From an uncultured Lachnospiraceae bacterium (GTDB lineage Bacteria > Bacillota > Clostridia > Lachnospirales > Lachnospiraceae), in NCBI GenBank assembly GCA_947623185.1, contig CANQGL010000012.1, forward strand, positions 1-43,221: a stretch of 43,221 bases of DNA, given 5' to 3'. A program made the translations under genes and the position numbers. This document shows positions 1 through 7,168 of this stretch, in pieces (position 1 is the stretch's first letter; the number at the start of each line of letters is the position of its first letter). Under the pieces are notes generated by a model. The model did not search any database. It saw only the letters and a program-made list of their open reading frames with translations, and was not told the DNA's origin.

Positions 1-36
1 AAAGAGGCAGAGATAGCAAAAATGCTTTCTCTGCCT
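1..36 (-). terminator. hairpin terminator for the trxB-cupin operon
   Basis: AGGCAGAGA (5-13) pairs with TCTCTGCCT (28-36). After one T-T mismatch, AGCA (15-18) pairs with TGCT (23-26) around an AAAA loop. Read on the minus strand the hairpin lies about 75 bases past the cupin stop and is followed by CTTT at the window edge, so the T tract cannot be judged fully. Confidence 0.55.
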
Positions 37-48
37 GAAGGGGAATGA
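1..48 (+). CDS. possible 3' end of a plus-strand gene
   Basis: The first 45 bases are open in frame 1 and end in TGA at 46-48. The last residues read EIAKMLSLPEGE, which resembles the helix-turn-helix-like tails of clostridial Rpn-family nucleases (compare KIADILETDE in the gene at 23257). Only 15 codons are visible and the same bases form a strong hairpin, so this may be chance. Sequence to the left of the window would decide. Confidence 0.22.
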   Translation, partial: KEAEIAKMLSLPEGE

Positions 49-109
49 TCTTCCAACACCTTAACTAAATGACATTGGCCGGAGCCCCTGCCCTTCTTTT
101 TATCCGTTC

Positions 110-469
110 CTATTCGGTCTCTTTTCCTCTCTCGTTTACGATCAGAGCGATGAATTCGAGCGGTTCCTCATTCGGGTTCTCGATCGAATGGCTCTGTCCC
201 ACCTCGATCACGCAGACGTCGCCGGGGCCTACCTCGGTCCTGCTGCCGTCGTTGTCGGTAAAGATCCCTTTCCCCTTAATAATATAGTAGGGTTCCGTGT
301 TGCCCTCATGCCGGTGCCAGCCGATGCTCCCGTTCGGGGGAATGACGATATGGGCGTAGAGCGTCGCGTGGCCCATCAGTTCCTCTTTGCTGAAAATATG
401 GCGGAATTCGACGGTCCCCTTGCCGTCCCGCACGTTCTGTCTCAGTTCGATCTCCGGTTTTCTGATCAT
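110..469 (-). CDS. small cupin-domain protein
   Basis: This 119-residue protein is a single cupin beta barrel. The first cupin motif is seen as His52, His54 and Glu59 in HRHEGNTEP with Gly66 after it. The second is GPGD at 81-84 with His94 and Asn98. These residues normally bind one divalent metal. There is no DNA-binding domain, signal peptide or membrane segment, so it is a stand-alone cytoplasmic cupin. It is the last gene of the minus-strand operon and follows sdaAA by 20 bases. The substrate cannot be read from sequence. Small cupins near serine or sugar catabolism genes may be isomerases, dioxygenases or ligand sensors, and the link to serine deamination is only positional. Confidence 0.85.
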   Translation of the reverse strand: MIRKPEIELRQNVRDGKGTVEFRHIFSKEELMGHATLYAHIVIPPNGSIGWHRHEGNTEPYYIIKGKGIFTDNDGSRTEVGPGDVCVIEVGQSHSIENPNEEPLEFIALIVNERGKETE

Positions 470-489
470 GGCAGTACCCTCCGTTTTGT

Positions 490-1443
490 TTAAAATGGTT
501 TGAACGCTTCGTTATCGCGGTTGAACCAGCCTTTTTTCTTCTCTTCCGCTTCTTCCGCATCCTGCCGGCGTTTGGCCGCGCACGCGGCGCACACCTCGCA
601 GGCGGTCTTTGCCGTCGCCATGCCTCCGAGCGACGTTTCACGGAGTTCGGACGGGATCGACCTTCCGACCGCGTACACGACGCCGATCGTCTCGTCGATC
701 GGGGTTATGCAGTGAATACCGGCAAGCGCCATCTCCGCCGCCACCAGCGCATTCGACGCGCCCATCGCGTTGCGGCCCTGGCACGGGTTCTCCACCAGTC
801 CGCCGATCGGATCGCAGACAAGACCCAGAATGTTGATCATCGCAAACGAGGCCGCGTCCAGACACTGGGCGGGCGTTCCGCCGAACAGCTCGACAGCCGC
901 CGAAGCCGCCATCGCGCTGGCCGAACCGACCTCCGCCTGACATCCGCCTTCCGCGCCCGCCGTCGTCGCGTTGCGCGTGACCAGATAGCCGATCGCCGCC
1001 GCGTTGAAAAGCGCCTGGCAGATCTGCTCATCCGTAAAGCCGTACTGTTCCTTCAGCGCGCAGAGCACGCCGGGGATCACCCCGGAGGAACCGGCCGTCG
1101 GAGCCGCCACGATCAGTCCCATCGACGCGTTGACTTCAAGGACGCCGACCGCATAGGCGACCGCCTTCGAGACCACATCCCCGCAGATGCTCTTTCCCTC
1201 CGTCCGCAGGTCGTGGAGCTTTTTGCTCTCTCCGCCGATCATGCCGCCCATGCTGACGAGCTCCTCCGTCATCGGTCTCTGAGCCGCGGCCTGCATGATC
1301 GACCATGCGCGGGCCATGCGCTCCCTCGTCCGCTCCGCGGGCTGCTCAAGGAATTCCGTCTCGCGCGCAAACATGGCCTCGGAGATGGTTTTGTTTTCAG
1401 TTTCACAGTATTCCAAAAGCTGTGCTCCGTTTGTAAAATTCAT
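490..1443 (-). CDS. sdaAA: L-serine dehydratase, iron-sulfur-dependent, alpha subunit
   Basis: With SdaAB this forms the oxygen-sensitive [4Fe-4S] enzyme that deaminates L-serine to pyruvate and ammonia. The fold is recognised from NASMGLIVAAPTAGSSGV near residue 105 and the conserved cysteines Cys168 (EGGCQAEVG), Cys210 (LVCDPIGG) and Cys221 (ENPCQGRN), expected to hold the cluster. The 317 residues are longer than the usual 290 or so. The extra length is a charged tail after a CxxCxxC group at 282-288, ending GWFNRDNEAFKPF. The gene starts 12 bases after the sdaAB stop, so the subunits are co-translated. The ATG at 1443 has GGAGGTG upstream. Confidence 0.95.
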   Translation of the reverse strand: MNFTNGAQLLEYCETENKTISEAMFARETEFLEQPAERTRERMARAWSIMQAAAQRPMTEELVSMGGMIGGESKKLHDLRTEGKSICGDVVSKAVAYAVGVLEVNASMGLIVAAPTAGSSGVIPGVLCALKEQYGFTDEQICQALFNAAAIGYLVTRNATTAGAEGGCQAEVGSASAMAASAAVELFGGTPAQCLDAASFAMINILGLVCDPIGGLVENPCQGRNAMGASNALVAAEMALAGIHCITPIDETIGVVYAVGRSIPSELRETSLGGMATAKTACEVCAACAAKRRQDAEEAEEKKKGWFNRDNEAFKPF

Positions 1444-1455
1444 GCTGCACCTCCG

Positions 1456-2133
1456 TCAGGACAGTTCGACTGCCGGGACCATAATCACGTTGCGGACCGC
1501 CTCGAATCCCTTCATCGCGCTTATGACTCCCTCGTTGATTTTGTTATCCACTTCGATCACGGCATAAGCGACCTTTCCGCGGCTCTCGCGGTAAAGGCGC
1601 ATGGATGCGATGTTCAGATCATAGGCACTTAAAACCGTCGTCATGAAAGCCAGCGTGCCCTTCTTGTCGGCGTGCTCCACGACCAGCGTGGAGTAGTTTC
1701 CGGTCAGCTCGACTTCGACGTCGTTTAGGCGCGTGATCACGGCGTTCCCGCCTCCGATCGACTCCCCGCGCACCGTCATCTTCTCGCCGTTTTTTCCGGT
1801 CAGGAAAACGTCCACCGTATTCGGATAAATGTCCTTGTCCGTCACGTTTTCCTCAAACGAGATCCGAAGTCCGGCCTCCCTCGCGTAGCGGAACGAATCG
1901 CGGATCCGCTCGTCGTCCGGATGGTAGCCTAAGATCCCGCCTACCAGCGCCCTGTCCGTCCCGTGTCCCCGGTACGTTCTCGCGAACGAACCGTAGAGGA
2001 TAAAGTGCACCTTGACCGGCTGTTCCACCATCTTTCCGGCGATGAACGCGATCCGCAGCGCGCCGGCGGTGTGGGAGCTGGAAGGTCCGATCATATTCGG
2101 GCCGATAATGTCAAAGGTTCCGATTTCGTTCAT
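1456..2133 (-). CDS. sdaAB: L-serine dehydratase, iron-sulfur-dependent, beta subunit
   Basis: This is the partner of the alpha subunit directly downstream. The 225 residues carry the beta-domain signature GPSSSHTAGALRIAF at 16-30 and a C-terminal ACT domain from about residue 150, with GTLAFMTTVLSAYDLNIASM as its first strand and helix. In this two-subunit clostridial type the ACT domain is a regulatory or assembly element. The gene lies 15 bases after the NlpC/P60 gene and 12 before sdaAA. The length and motifs are normal for the family. Confidence 0.95.
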   Translation of the reverse strand: MNEIGTFDIIGPNMIGPSSSHTAGALRIAFIAGKMVEQPVKVHFILYGSFARTYRGHGTDRALVGGILGYHPDDERIRDSFRYAREAGLRISFEENVTDKDIYPNTVDVFLTGKNGEKMTVRGESIGGGNAVITRLNDVEVELTGNYSTLVVEHADKKGTLAFMTTVLSAYDLNIASMRLYRESRGKVAYAVIEVDNKINEGVISAMKGFEAVRNVIMVPAVELS

Positions 2134-2148
2134 TCTTCAATCCCCCCA

Positions 2149-3429
2149 TCAGTCCAGAAATGTTACGGCCTTGTACGGGGAGCGGTAATTCATGATGGAG
2201 ATCTTAATGCCGGTCCTCTCGGTGCTGGCATGGATCACCTCGCCGCCGCCTATGTACATTGCCACATGGTTGATATAATCTCCGCTTGCATAAAATACCA
2301 GATCACCCGGCTGCACCGAATCCAGGCTGATCTCTCTTCCCTTCTCCGCCTGGTCCCTCGAACTGCGTCCGATGTCGATGCCGAAGTGCTCAAAGATCTT
2401 CATGGTAAAGCCGGAACAGTCGGCCCCCTCGGTCAGGCTTGTCCCGCCGTACTGATAGGGATTGCCGATAAACTGTTTCGCATAGGCGACGATCGCGCTG
2501 CGCGTCGCGGAGGTAAGCTCCGATCCCGCGTTGTCCGAAATATACGGTCCGTTAAAGGAACCGGGACCGCCCGTCATACCGGGGCCGAACTCTTCCGCCG
2601 TCCGGCTGTTTTGGCTGCCCGTATTCTGAAATCCGTTTCCCGTTCCGGCGGAGGGCCCGTCAGACGGTTCCCCGTTCGGGTTTGCGGCGATGAGCCCGAC
2701 CGACGGCCCCTGCGGGGGCGCCTGCGTCTGGGAGTTCTGCGTCTGGGAGTTCTGCGTCTGGCTTCCGGCCTCCTGTTTTAACTGTTCGACGCGGGCGATC
2801 GCGTCGGCTGCCTCCTGCTTTAAGCGCTCACTCTCTTCCTTCTGTTTCCGCTCCTCCTCGAGGCTGACCGCCTGTCTGAACTCGACGCGCTCGACGACAT
2901 AATCCCGATGGACGTAGCCGCTCATGTCGGCGTCGATCTGGATCTCCACGAAGTCGCCTTCCTCTTTCACCTTTATGTATTCCTCATCCTGGGAAAGGAG
3001 CGTGATCACGCGGCTGTCCAGGCTCGGCTGTTCCCTGAGCCGCAGGGAATCGGTGTTGATCGTCACATAGACCGTGCCGATCTGTTCCGCGATCCGTTCC
3101 GCCTCCTCGCCCGTGATAAAATACTGCGCCTTGATGTAGCCAGTGACGTTCCCGGACTGGATCCGGTACCAGGTCCCGTTCTCGCCGTCGACACGCTCCA
3201 GGATCGTAGCCGCGCAGTTGCTGTAGATCTTTCCCACGACCTCGCTTCCCGTATTCGGCTGCGTCCTTATGTTTACATAATTTGTCACCTGCGAGACCGC
3301 GATATTATTATAGTCCGTCTTCGTGACCGCAAAGGCCGTTGCCGCCGTCCTGCCCGGCGCGACCGCAAAAGCGGCCGCGAACACCGCAGTCAGAACGGCC
3401 GTCTTCAGTATCTTTCCCGCACCTGTCAT
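2149..3429 (-). CDS. secreted SH3-NlpC/P60 peptidoglycan endopeptidase
   Basis: This 426-residue exported protein probably cuts peptide stems of peptidoglycan. It opens with a signal peptide (about 1-34). Two bacterial SH3 domains follow at about 43-105 (YVNIRTQPNTGSEVVGKI) and 120-180 (LRLREQPSLDSRVITLL), then a charged helix at 188-222 likely to be coiled coil, a repeated SQTQN stretch (223-236) and a Gly/Pro/Ser-rich linker. The C-terminal NlpC/P60 domain from about 305 has the catalytic Cys338 (GADCSGF), His388 (INHVAMYIGGG) and His400 (VIHAS). It sits between trxB and sdaAB with gaps of 12 and 15 bases, so a wall enzyme is co-transcribed with redox and serine genes. The reason for that grouping is not evident. 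Confidence 0.92.
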   Translation of the reverse strand: MTGAGKILKTAVLTAVFAAAFAVAPGRTAATAFAVTKTDYNNIAVSQVTNYVNIRTQPNTGSEVVGKIYSNCAATILERVDGENGTWYRIQSGNVTGYIKAQYFITGEEAERIAEQIGTVYVTINTDSLRLREQPSLDSRVITLLSQDEEYIKVKEEGDFVEIQIDADMSGYVHRDYVVERVEFRQAVSLEEERKQKEESERLKQEAADAIARVEQLKQEAGSQTQNSQTQNSQTQAPPQGPSVGLIAANPNGEPSDGPSAGTGNGFQNTGSQNSRTAEEFGPGMTGGPGSFNGPYISDNAGSELTSATRSAIVAYAKQFIGNPYQYGGTSLTEGADCSGFTMKIFEHFGIDIGRSSRDQAEKGREISLDSVQPGDLVFYASGDYINHVAMYIGGGEVIHASTERTGIKISIMNYRSPYKAVTFLD

Positions 3430-3441
3430 CCGTCTTTCCTC

Positions 3442-4401
3442 CTAATGCTCGTTCAGATACCGCTCGACGCTGCTTACGCAGTTTGCACCGTCCGCCACCG
3501 CGGTCACGACCTGTCTGAGCGCTTTCGTCCGTGCGTCGCCCGCCGCGAAGATCCCCGGCTCCGAGGTCCTTCCGTCCTCTCCGGCGACGATATATCCGCC
3601 CTGATCCGTCTCGACCGTCCCGCGGAACGCGTCCGTATTCGGCGTGATGCCGACCGCGATGAACACGCCGTTTACCGCGAGCGTGCTCTTCTCCCCGGTC
3701 ATTTTATTTAAAAGCCTGACGGATTCGACCTGGGCCGCCCCGTCGATCGATTCCACGACGGTGTCCCAGATGATCTCCACGTTTTCCGCCGCGAAGAGCT
3801 TTTTCTGCAGGCTCTTCGCGCCGCGCAGCTCGTCGCGCCGGTGGATCAGATACACCTTCTCGCAGATCCGCGAGAGGAAGATCGCGTCCTCGATCGCCAC
3901 GTCTCCGCCGCCGACGACCGCCGTCACTTTCTTTTTAAAAAACGCGCCGTCGCAGGTCGCGCAGTAGGAGACGCCAGCGCCGATATGCTCCTCCTCGCCC
4001 GGAACGCCGAGCTTGCGGTGATCCGCGCCGGAGGCGATGATGGCCGTCTTTGTCAGGTAGGAACCGCCGTCGCAGACGACGCGCTTTAAGGCGGGCGCGA
4101 CCTCGGCCGCGGCCAGGATCTCGCCTTCCGTCTCCGCTTCCTCGATCCGCACGACCGTCCCTTCCGCGAACTCCGCCCCCAGTTTGTCGGCGTGTTCCCG
4201 GAATTTCATTCCGAGGTCAAAACCGTTGATCCCCGGCAGTCCCGCGTAATTGTCGACCTCGTAGGTATTGAGGACCTGCCCGCCGCTGACCATTTCCTTT
4301 TCGATCACAAGCGTTTTCAGATCCGCTCTCTGCGCATAGATCGCGGCTCCGAGTCCGGCCGGGCCGGATCCGATGATGATAAGATCGTATATCTGTTCCA
4401 T
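3442..4401 (-). CDS. trxB: thioredoxin-disulfide reductase
   Basis: This FAD-containing enzyme reduces thioredoxin with NADPH. The 319 residues match the low-molecular-weight class. The FAD motif GSGPAG is at 11-16, the redox-active CATC at 147-150, the nucleotide-binding GGGDVAIEDA at 164-173, and the C-terminal FAD segment FAAGDARTKALRQV near 285. It is the first gene of the five-gene minus-strand operon, and an AT-rich stretch (4436-4470) upstream is the likely promoter area. The 177-base gap to the divergent SDR gene holds promoters for both directions. Confidence 0.95.
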   Translation of the reverse strand: MEQIYDLIIIGSGPAGLGAAIYAQRADLKTLVIEKEMVSGGQVLNTYEVDNYAGLPGINGFDLGMKFREHADKLGAEFAEGTVVRIEEAETEGEILAAAEVAPALKRVVCDGGSYLTKTAIIASGADHRKLGVPGEEEHIGAGVSYCATCDGAFFKKKVTAVVGGGDVAIEDAIFLSRICEKVYLIHRRDELRGAKSLQKKLFAAENVEIIWDTVVESIDGAAQVESVRLLNKMTGEKSTLAVNGVFIAVGITPNTDAFRGTVETDQGGYIVAGEDGRTSEPGIFAAGDARTKALRQVVTAVADGANCVSSVERYLNEH

Positions 4402-4519
4402 TCGTGTCCCTTTCGCTTTATATTCCGAAGTATATATACTATACCATATTTTAAAAAAATAATACAGTTCTTTTCCTTACAATTCCCGATAATCCGCGCG
4501 GCATATTTGTGGCAGTATG

Positions 4520-4548
4520 TGGAAATCCGCCCGGAAATGTGATATGCT
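4520..4548 (+). promoter_or_regulatory. putative sigma-A promoter of the SDR gene
   Basis: TGGAAA at 4520-4525 and TATGCT at 4543-4548 are separated by 17 bases. The -10 ends 30 bases before the ATG, and AAAGGAG precedes that start. The -35 matches consensus at four of six positions, so this is moderate evidence. Confidence 0.4.
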
Positions 4549-4578
4549 TATCGAAAAGGCCGAAAAAGGAGTTCCGTC

Positions 4579-5307
4579 ATGAACAAAACCGTTCTCATAA
4601 CCGGCTCCTCCCGCGGGATCGGGAGAGCCGTCGCATTAAAATACGCCGCGCTGGGGTGCCGGATCGTCCTAAACTGCCGGGACGACGTCTCCGGCATGGC
4701 CGCCGTGAAGGAGGAGGTCCTGCGTCTGGGGGCCGACTGCCTCGCCGTTCAGGCGGATGTCGGAAAAAAGGATGGCTGTATCCGCCTGTTTGCCGAGACC
4801 GAAAAGACATTCGGGGATGTGGATATTCTGATCAACAACGCCGGCGTCTCGTGGACCGGCCTTATCCAGGACATGGACTTTGAGGAGTGGGACCGGCTGA
4901 TCGCGGCCAATCTGTCCTCCGTCTTTTTCTGCTGCAAGCTGGCGGTCCCGGGGATGATCCGAAAACACGCCGGGGATATCGTCAACGTCTCCTCGGTCTG
5001 GGGCGTCTGCGGCGCGTCGTGCGAGACCGCCTATTCGGCTTCCAAGGGCGGAGTGAACGCCTTCACACGCGCGCTGGCGAAGGAACTCGCGCCCTCCGGC
5101 ATCCGCGTCAACGCGATCGCCTGCGGTCTGATCGACACGCAGATGAACCGTTTCCTCGCTCCCGAGGAGATCGACGCCCTTCTGGAGGAGATCCCCGCCG
5201 GGCGCATGGGAACGCCGGAGGAAGCGGCCGAGCTCATCCTGCATCTGACGGAAACACCCGCCTATCTAACCGGACAGGTGATCCGGCTCGACGGCGGGTG
5301 GATTTAG
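4579..5307 (+). CDS. short-chain dehydrogenase/reductase, FabG-like
   Basis: This 242-residue classical SDR binds NAD(P)H through TGSSRGIG at 8-15 and has the structural NNAG at 86-89. The active-site residues are Asn111, Ser138/139 and the YSASK motif with Tyr152 and Lys156. Those features fit 3-oxoacyl-ACP reductase or a sugar or alcohol dehydrogenase; no acyl carrier or fatty-acid genes are nearby, so a FabG name is not safe. It is the only plus-strand gene between the trxB operon and kdgK. Its stop lies 23 bases from the end of the convergent kdgK. Confidence 0.9.
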   Translation: MNKTVLITGSSRGIGRAVALKYAALGCRIVLNCRDDVSGMAAVKEEVLRLGADCLAVQADVGKKDGCIRLFAETEKTFGDVDILINNAGVSWTGLIQDMDFEEWDRLIAANLSSVFFCCKLAVPGMIRKHAGDIVNVSSVWGVCGASCETAYSASKGGVNAFTRALAKELAPSGIRVNAIACGLIDTQMNRFLAPEEIDALLEEIPAGRMGTPEEAAELILHLTETPAYLTGQVIRLDGGWI

Positions 5308-5330
5308 CGTTTATCCGCGAAATAACGACG

Positions 5331-6362
5331 TTATCTCTGTACGCGTCCGGAAGCGTTTCCGGCTGCGAGCGCCGCGACCTCGGCAACGCTCATCAGGTTG
5401 AAATCATGCTCGATCGAATGTTTCAGGCAGGACGCCGCAACGGCGAAATCGATCGCCTTCTGATCGTCGTAGCCGCTTAACAGGCTGTAGATCAGGCCGC
5501 CGCCGAAGCTGTCGCCGCCGCCCACGCGGTCGACGATGTGAACGCGGTAGGTGGTGGAGAAGCATGCGCTGTCCGTATCGGCCGAGTAAAGCATTCCGGC
5601 CCAGTCGTTGTCCGTCGCGGAGATGGAGCCGCGCAGGGTGATGGCGACCTTCTTGCATCCGAACCGCTTCGCGAGCTGTCTGGCGACGCTGATGTAGCCC
5701 TCATGGTTCAGCTTGCCGCTGTTGATATCCGTGCCTTCGGCCTCGATGCCGAATACGTCCTTTGCGTCCTCCTCGTTGGCGATGCAGACGTCAACGTACG
5801 GAAGGAGTTTGCCCATCGTCTCTCCGGCCTGTTCGGAAGTCCAGAGTTTCTTGCGGAAGTTTAAGTCGCACGAAACCGTGATCCCTTTCTCTCTTGCCTT
5901 CTTGCACGCCTCAAGGCAGATCTCCGGAAGAGCTCCGCCGAGCGCCGGGGTGATCCCGGTCCAGTGGAACCAGTCCACGCCTTCAAAGATAGCGTCCCAG
6001 TCGAAATCCTCGGGCTTTGCCAGAGCGATCGCGGAAGCCGCGCGGTCGTAAATGACCTTGGAAGCGCGCTGGGAAGCGCCCTTCTCGCAGAAATAGATCC
6101 CGAGGCGGTCGCCGCCGCGTACCATCCATTTCGTATCGACGCCGTAATGACGCAGCTCGTTCACCGCGCACTGGCCGATCTCATGGGCCGGTACCTTGGA
6201 TACGAAAGCCGCGTCCACGCCGTAGTTTGCAAGCGACACCGCAACGTTGGCCTCGCCGCCCGCGTAGGTCGCCTCAAAAGCGTTGCTCTGAACGAAACGG
6301 AGATATCCGAACGGGTTCAGACGCATCATGATCTCACCGAAGGTTACTGCTTTTTTTGCCAT
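5331..6362 (-). CDS. kdgK: 2-keto-3-deoxygluconate kinase-like sugar kinase (PfkB family)
   Basis: This ribokinase-family enzyme probably phosphorylates 2-keto-3-deoxygluconate to KDPG. The family is shown by the GGEANVAVSLA substrate motif at 35-45 and the ATP-site signature DRVGGGDSF, where Asp284 is the expected catalytic base. The 343 residues are slightly longer than usual. The assignment to KDG rests on the KDPG aldolase gene 17 bases upstream in the same transcript; sequence alone could also fit fructokinase. A short perfect inverted repeat, ATAACG-A-CGTTAT (5321-5333), spans its 3' end. Confidence 0.88.
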   Translation of the reverse strand: MAKKAVTFGEIMMRLNPFGYLRFVQSNAFEATYAGGEANVAVSLANYGVDAAFVSKVPAHEIGQCAVNELRHYGVDTKWMVRGGDRLGIYFCEKGASQRASKVIYDRAASAIALAKPEDFDWDAIFEGVDWFHWTGITPALGGALPEICLEACKKAREKGITVSCDLNFRKKLWTSEQAGETMGKLLPYVDVCIANEEDAKDVFGIEAEGTDINSGKLNHEGYISVARQLAKRFGCKKVAITLRGSISATDNDWAGMLYSADTDSACFSTTYRVHIVDRVGGGDSFGGGLIYSLLSGYDDQKAIDFAVAASCLKHSIEHDFNLMSVAEVAALAAGNASGRVQR

Positions 6363-6379
6363 GATTCTGTTCTCCTCTC

Positions 6380-7033
6380 TCAGACGTTTTTAACGGCCTG
6401 CGTGATCTCACGGGCCGCTTCCGTGATCTTGTCAAACTCACCGCTCTCGATCCATGTGCGGTTGGCCAGATTTCCGCCGATCCCGGCTCCGACGGCTCCC
6501 GCTTTCAGGAAGCTGCCGACGTTCGCCGCGTTGATGCCGCCGACTACCATGATCTTCACATGGCTGATCGGGGCGCGGACCGCCTTCAGATAGCCCGGTC
6601 CGAGGTCCGCTGCCGGGAACAGTTTTACGAAATCGGCTCCCGCCTTATGCGCGGTGAGGATCTCGGTCGGGGTCAGAGCGCCCGGCATGGAGACCAGTCC
6701 CAGCTCGCGCGTCCTGCGGATCACATCCACGTTCGTATCCGGCGAGATGATGAACAGTCCGCCCGCTGCGGCGGTCATATCGACCAGTTCGACTTCCGTT
6801 ACCGTACCCGCGCCGACCAGGAGCCTGCCCTCGTACGCTTTTCCGATCGCTTCGATCGCGCCCGCGGTGTCCTTCCAGCTGTCGGGGTTCTTCTGGTCGT
6901 ACGTTACCTCCATCAGGCGGATGCCGCCCTCGTACAGAGCCTTCGCGACCGCCATGCACTGTTCGCTGCCGACTCCGCGGACGATCGCGATCACCTTTTC
7001 GCGTCCGACCCATTCAAGTACTTTCTCTCTCAT
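6380..7033 (-). CDS. eda: 2-keto-3-deoxy-6-phosphogluconate aldolase
   Basis: This 217-residue class I aldolase splits KDPG into pyruvate and glyceraldehyde 3-phosphate. The Schiff-base lysine is Lys137 in ADFVKLFPA, the catalytic Glu42 lies in MEVTYD, and the phosphate-binding segments GAGTV (74-78) and VVGGIN are present. It is first in the pair with kdgK, which completes conversion of KDG to central metabolites. The ATG has GAGAGG six bases upstream. Its leader holds a promoter and then a terminator-like hairpin, suggesting control by conditional termination. Confidence 0.92.
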   Translation of the reverse strand: MREKVLEWVGREKVIAIVRGVGSEQCMAVAKALYEGGIRLMEVTYDQKNPDSWKDTAGAIEAIGKAYEGRLLVGAGTVTEVELVDMTAAAGGLFIISPDTNVDVIRRTRELGLVSMPGALTPTEILTAHKAGADFVKLFPAADLGPGYLKAVRAPISHVKIMVVGGINAANVGSFLKAGAVGAGIGGNLANRTWIESGEFDKITEAAREITQAVKNV

Positions 7034-7053
7034 TTTCTACCTCTCTTTCTGAT

Positions 7054-7093
7054 AAAAAAATGATCACGGACGCCGGGAACGTCCCCCGGCGTC
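7054..7093 (-). terminator. strong hairpin with T7 tract in the eda leader (terminator or attenuator)
   Basis: GACGCCGGG (7069-7077) pairs perfectly with CCCGGCGTC (7085-7093) over a 7-base loop. On the minus strand it is followed eight bases later by seven T residues (7060-7054). It lies after the end of the glycosyltransferase gene but also downstream of the only good promoter for eda, so eda transcripts must pass it. Confidence 0.7.
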
Positions 7094-7113
7094 TGGTTCA
7101 TAACATGCCATCC

Positions 7114-7129
7114 GGCCGGAATACCGGCC
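7114..7129 (-). other. second hairpin in the eda leader
   Basis: GGCCGG and CCGGCC flank an AATA loop. It lies between the eda -10 box and the terminator-like hairpin. Its CCGGC/GCCGG segments can in principle pair with arms of the terminator, so an alternative fold is possible but unproven. Confidence 0.4.
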
Positions 7130-7140
7130 CTTCTAACTTC

Positions 7141-7168
7141 ATTATAAAAACAATGCATAAAAAGTCAA
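7141..7168 (-). promoter_or_regulatory. sigma-A promoter of eda-kdgK
   Basis: On the minus strand TTGACT (7168-7163) and TATAAT (7146-7141) are 16 bases apart, the best consensus pair in this stretch. The -35 box overlaps the stop codon of the large glycosyltransferase gene (7167-7165). The predicted start near 7134 gives a leader of about 100 bases. Confidence 0.68.
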
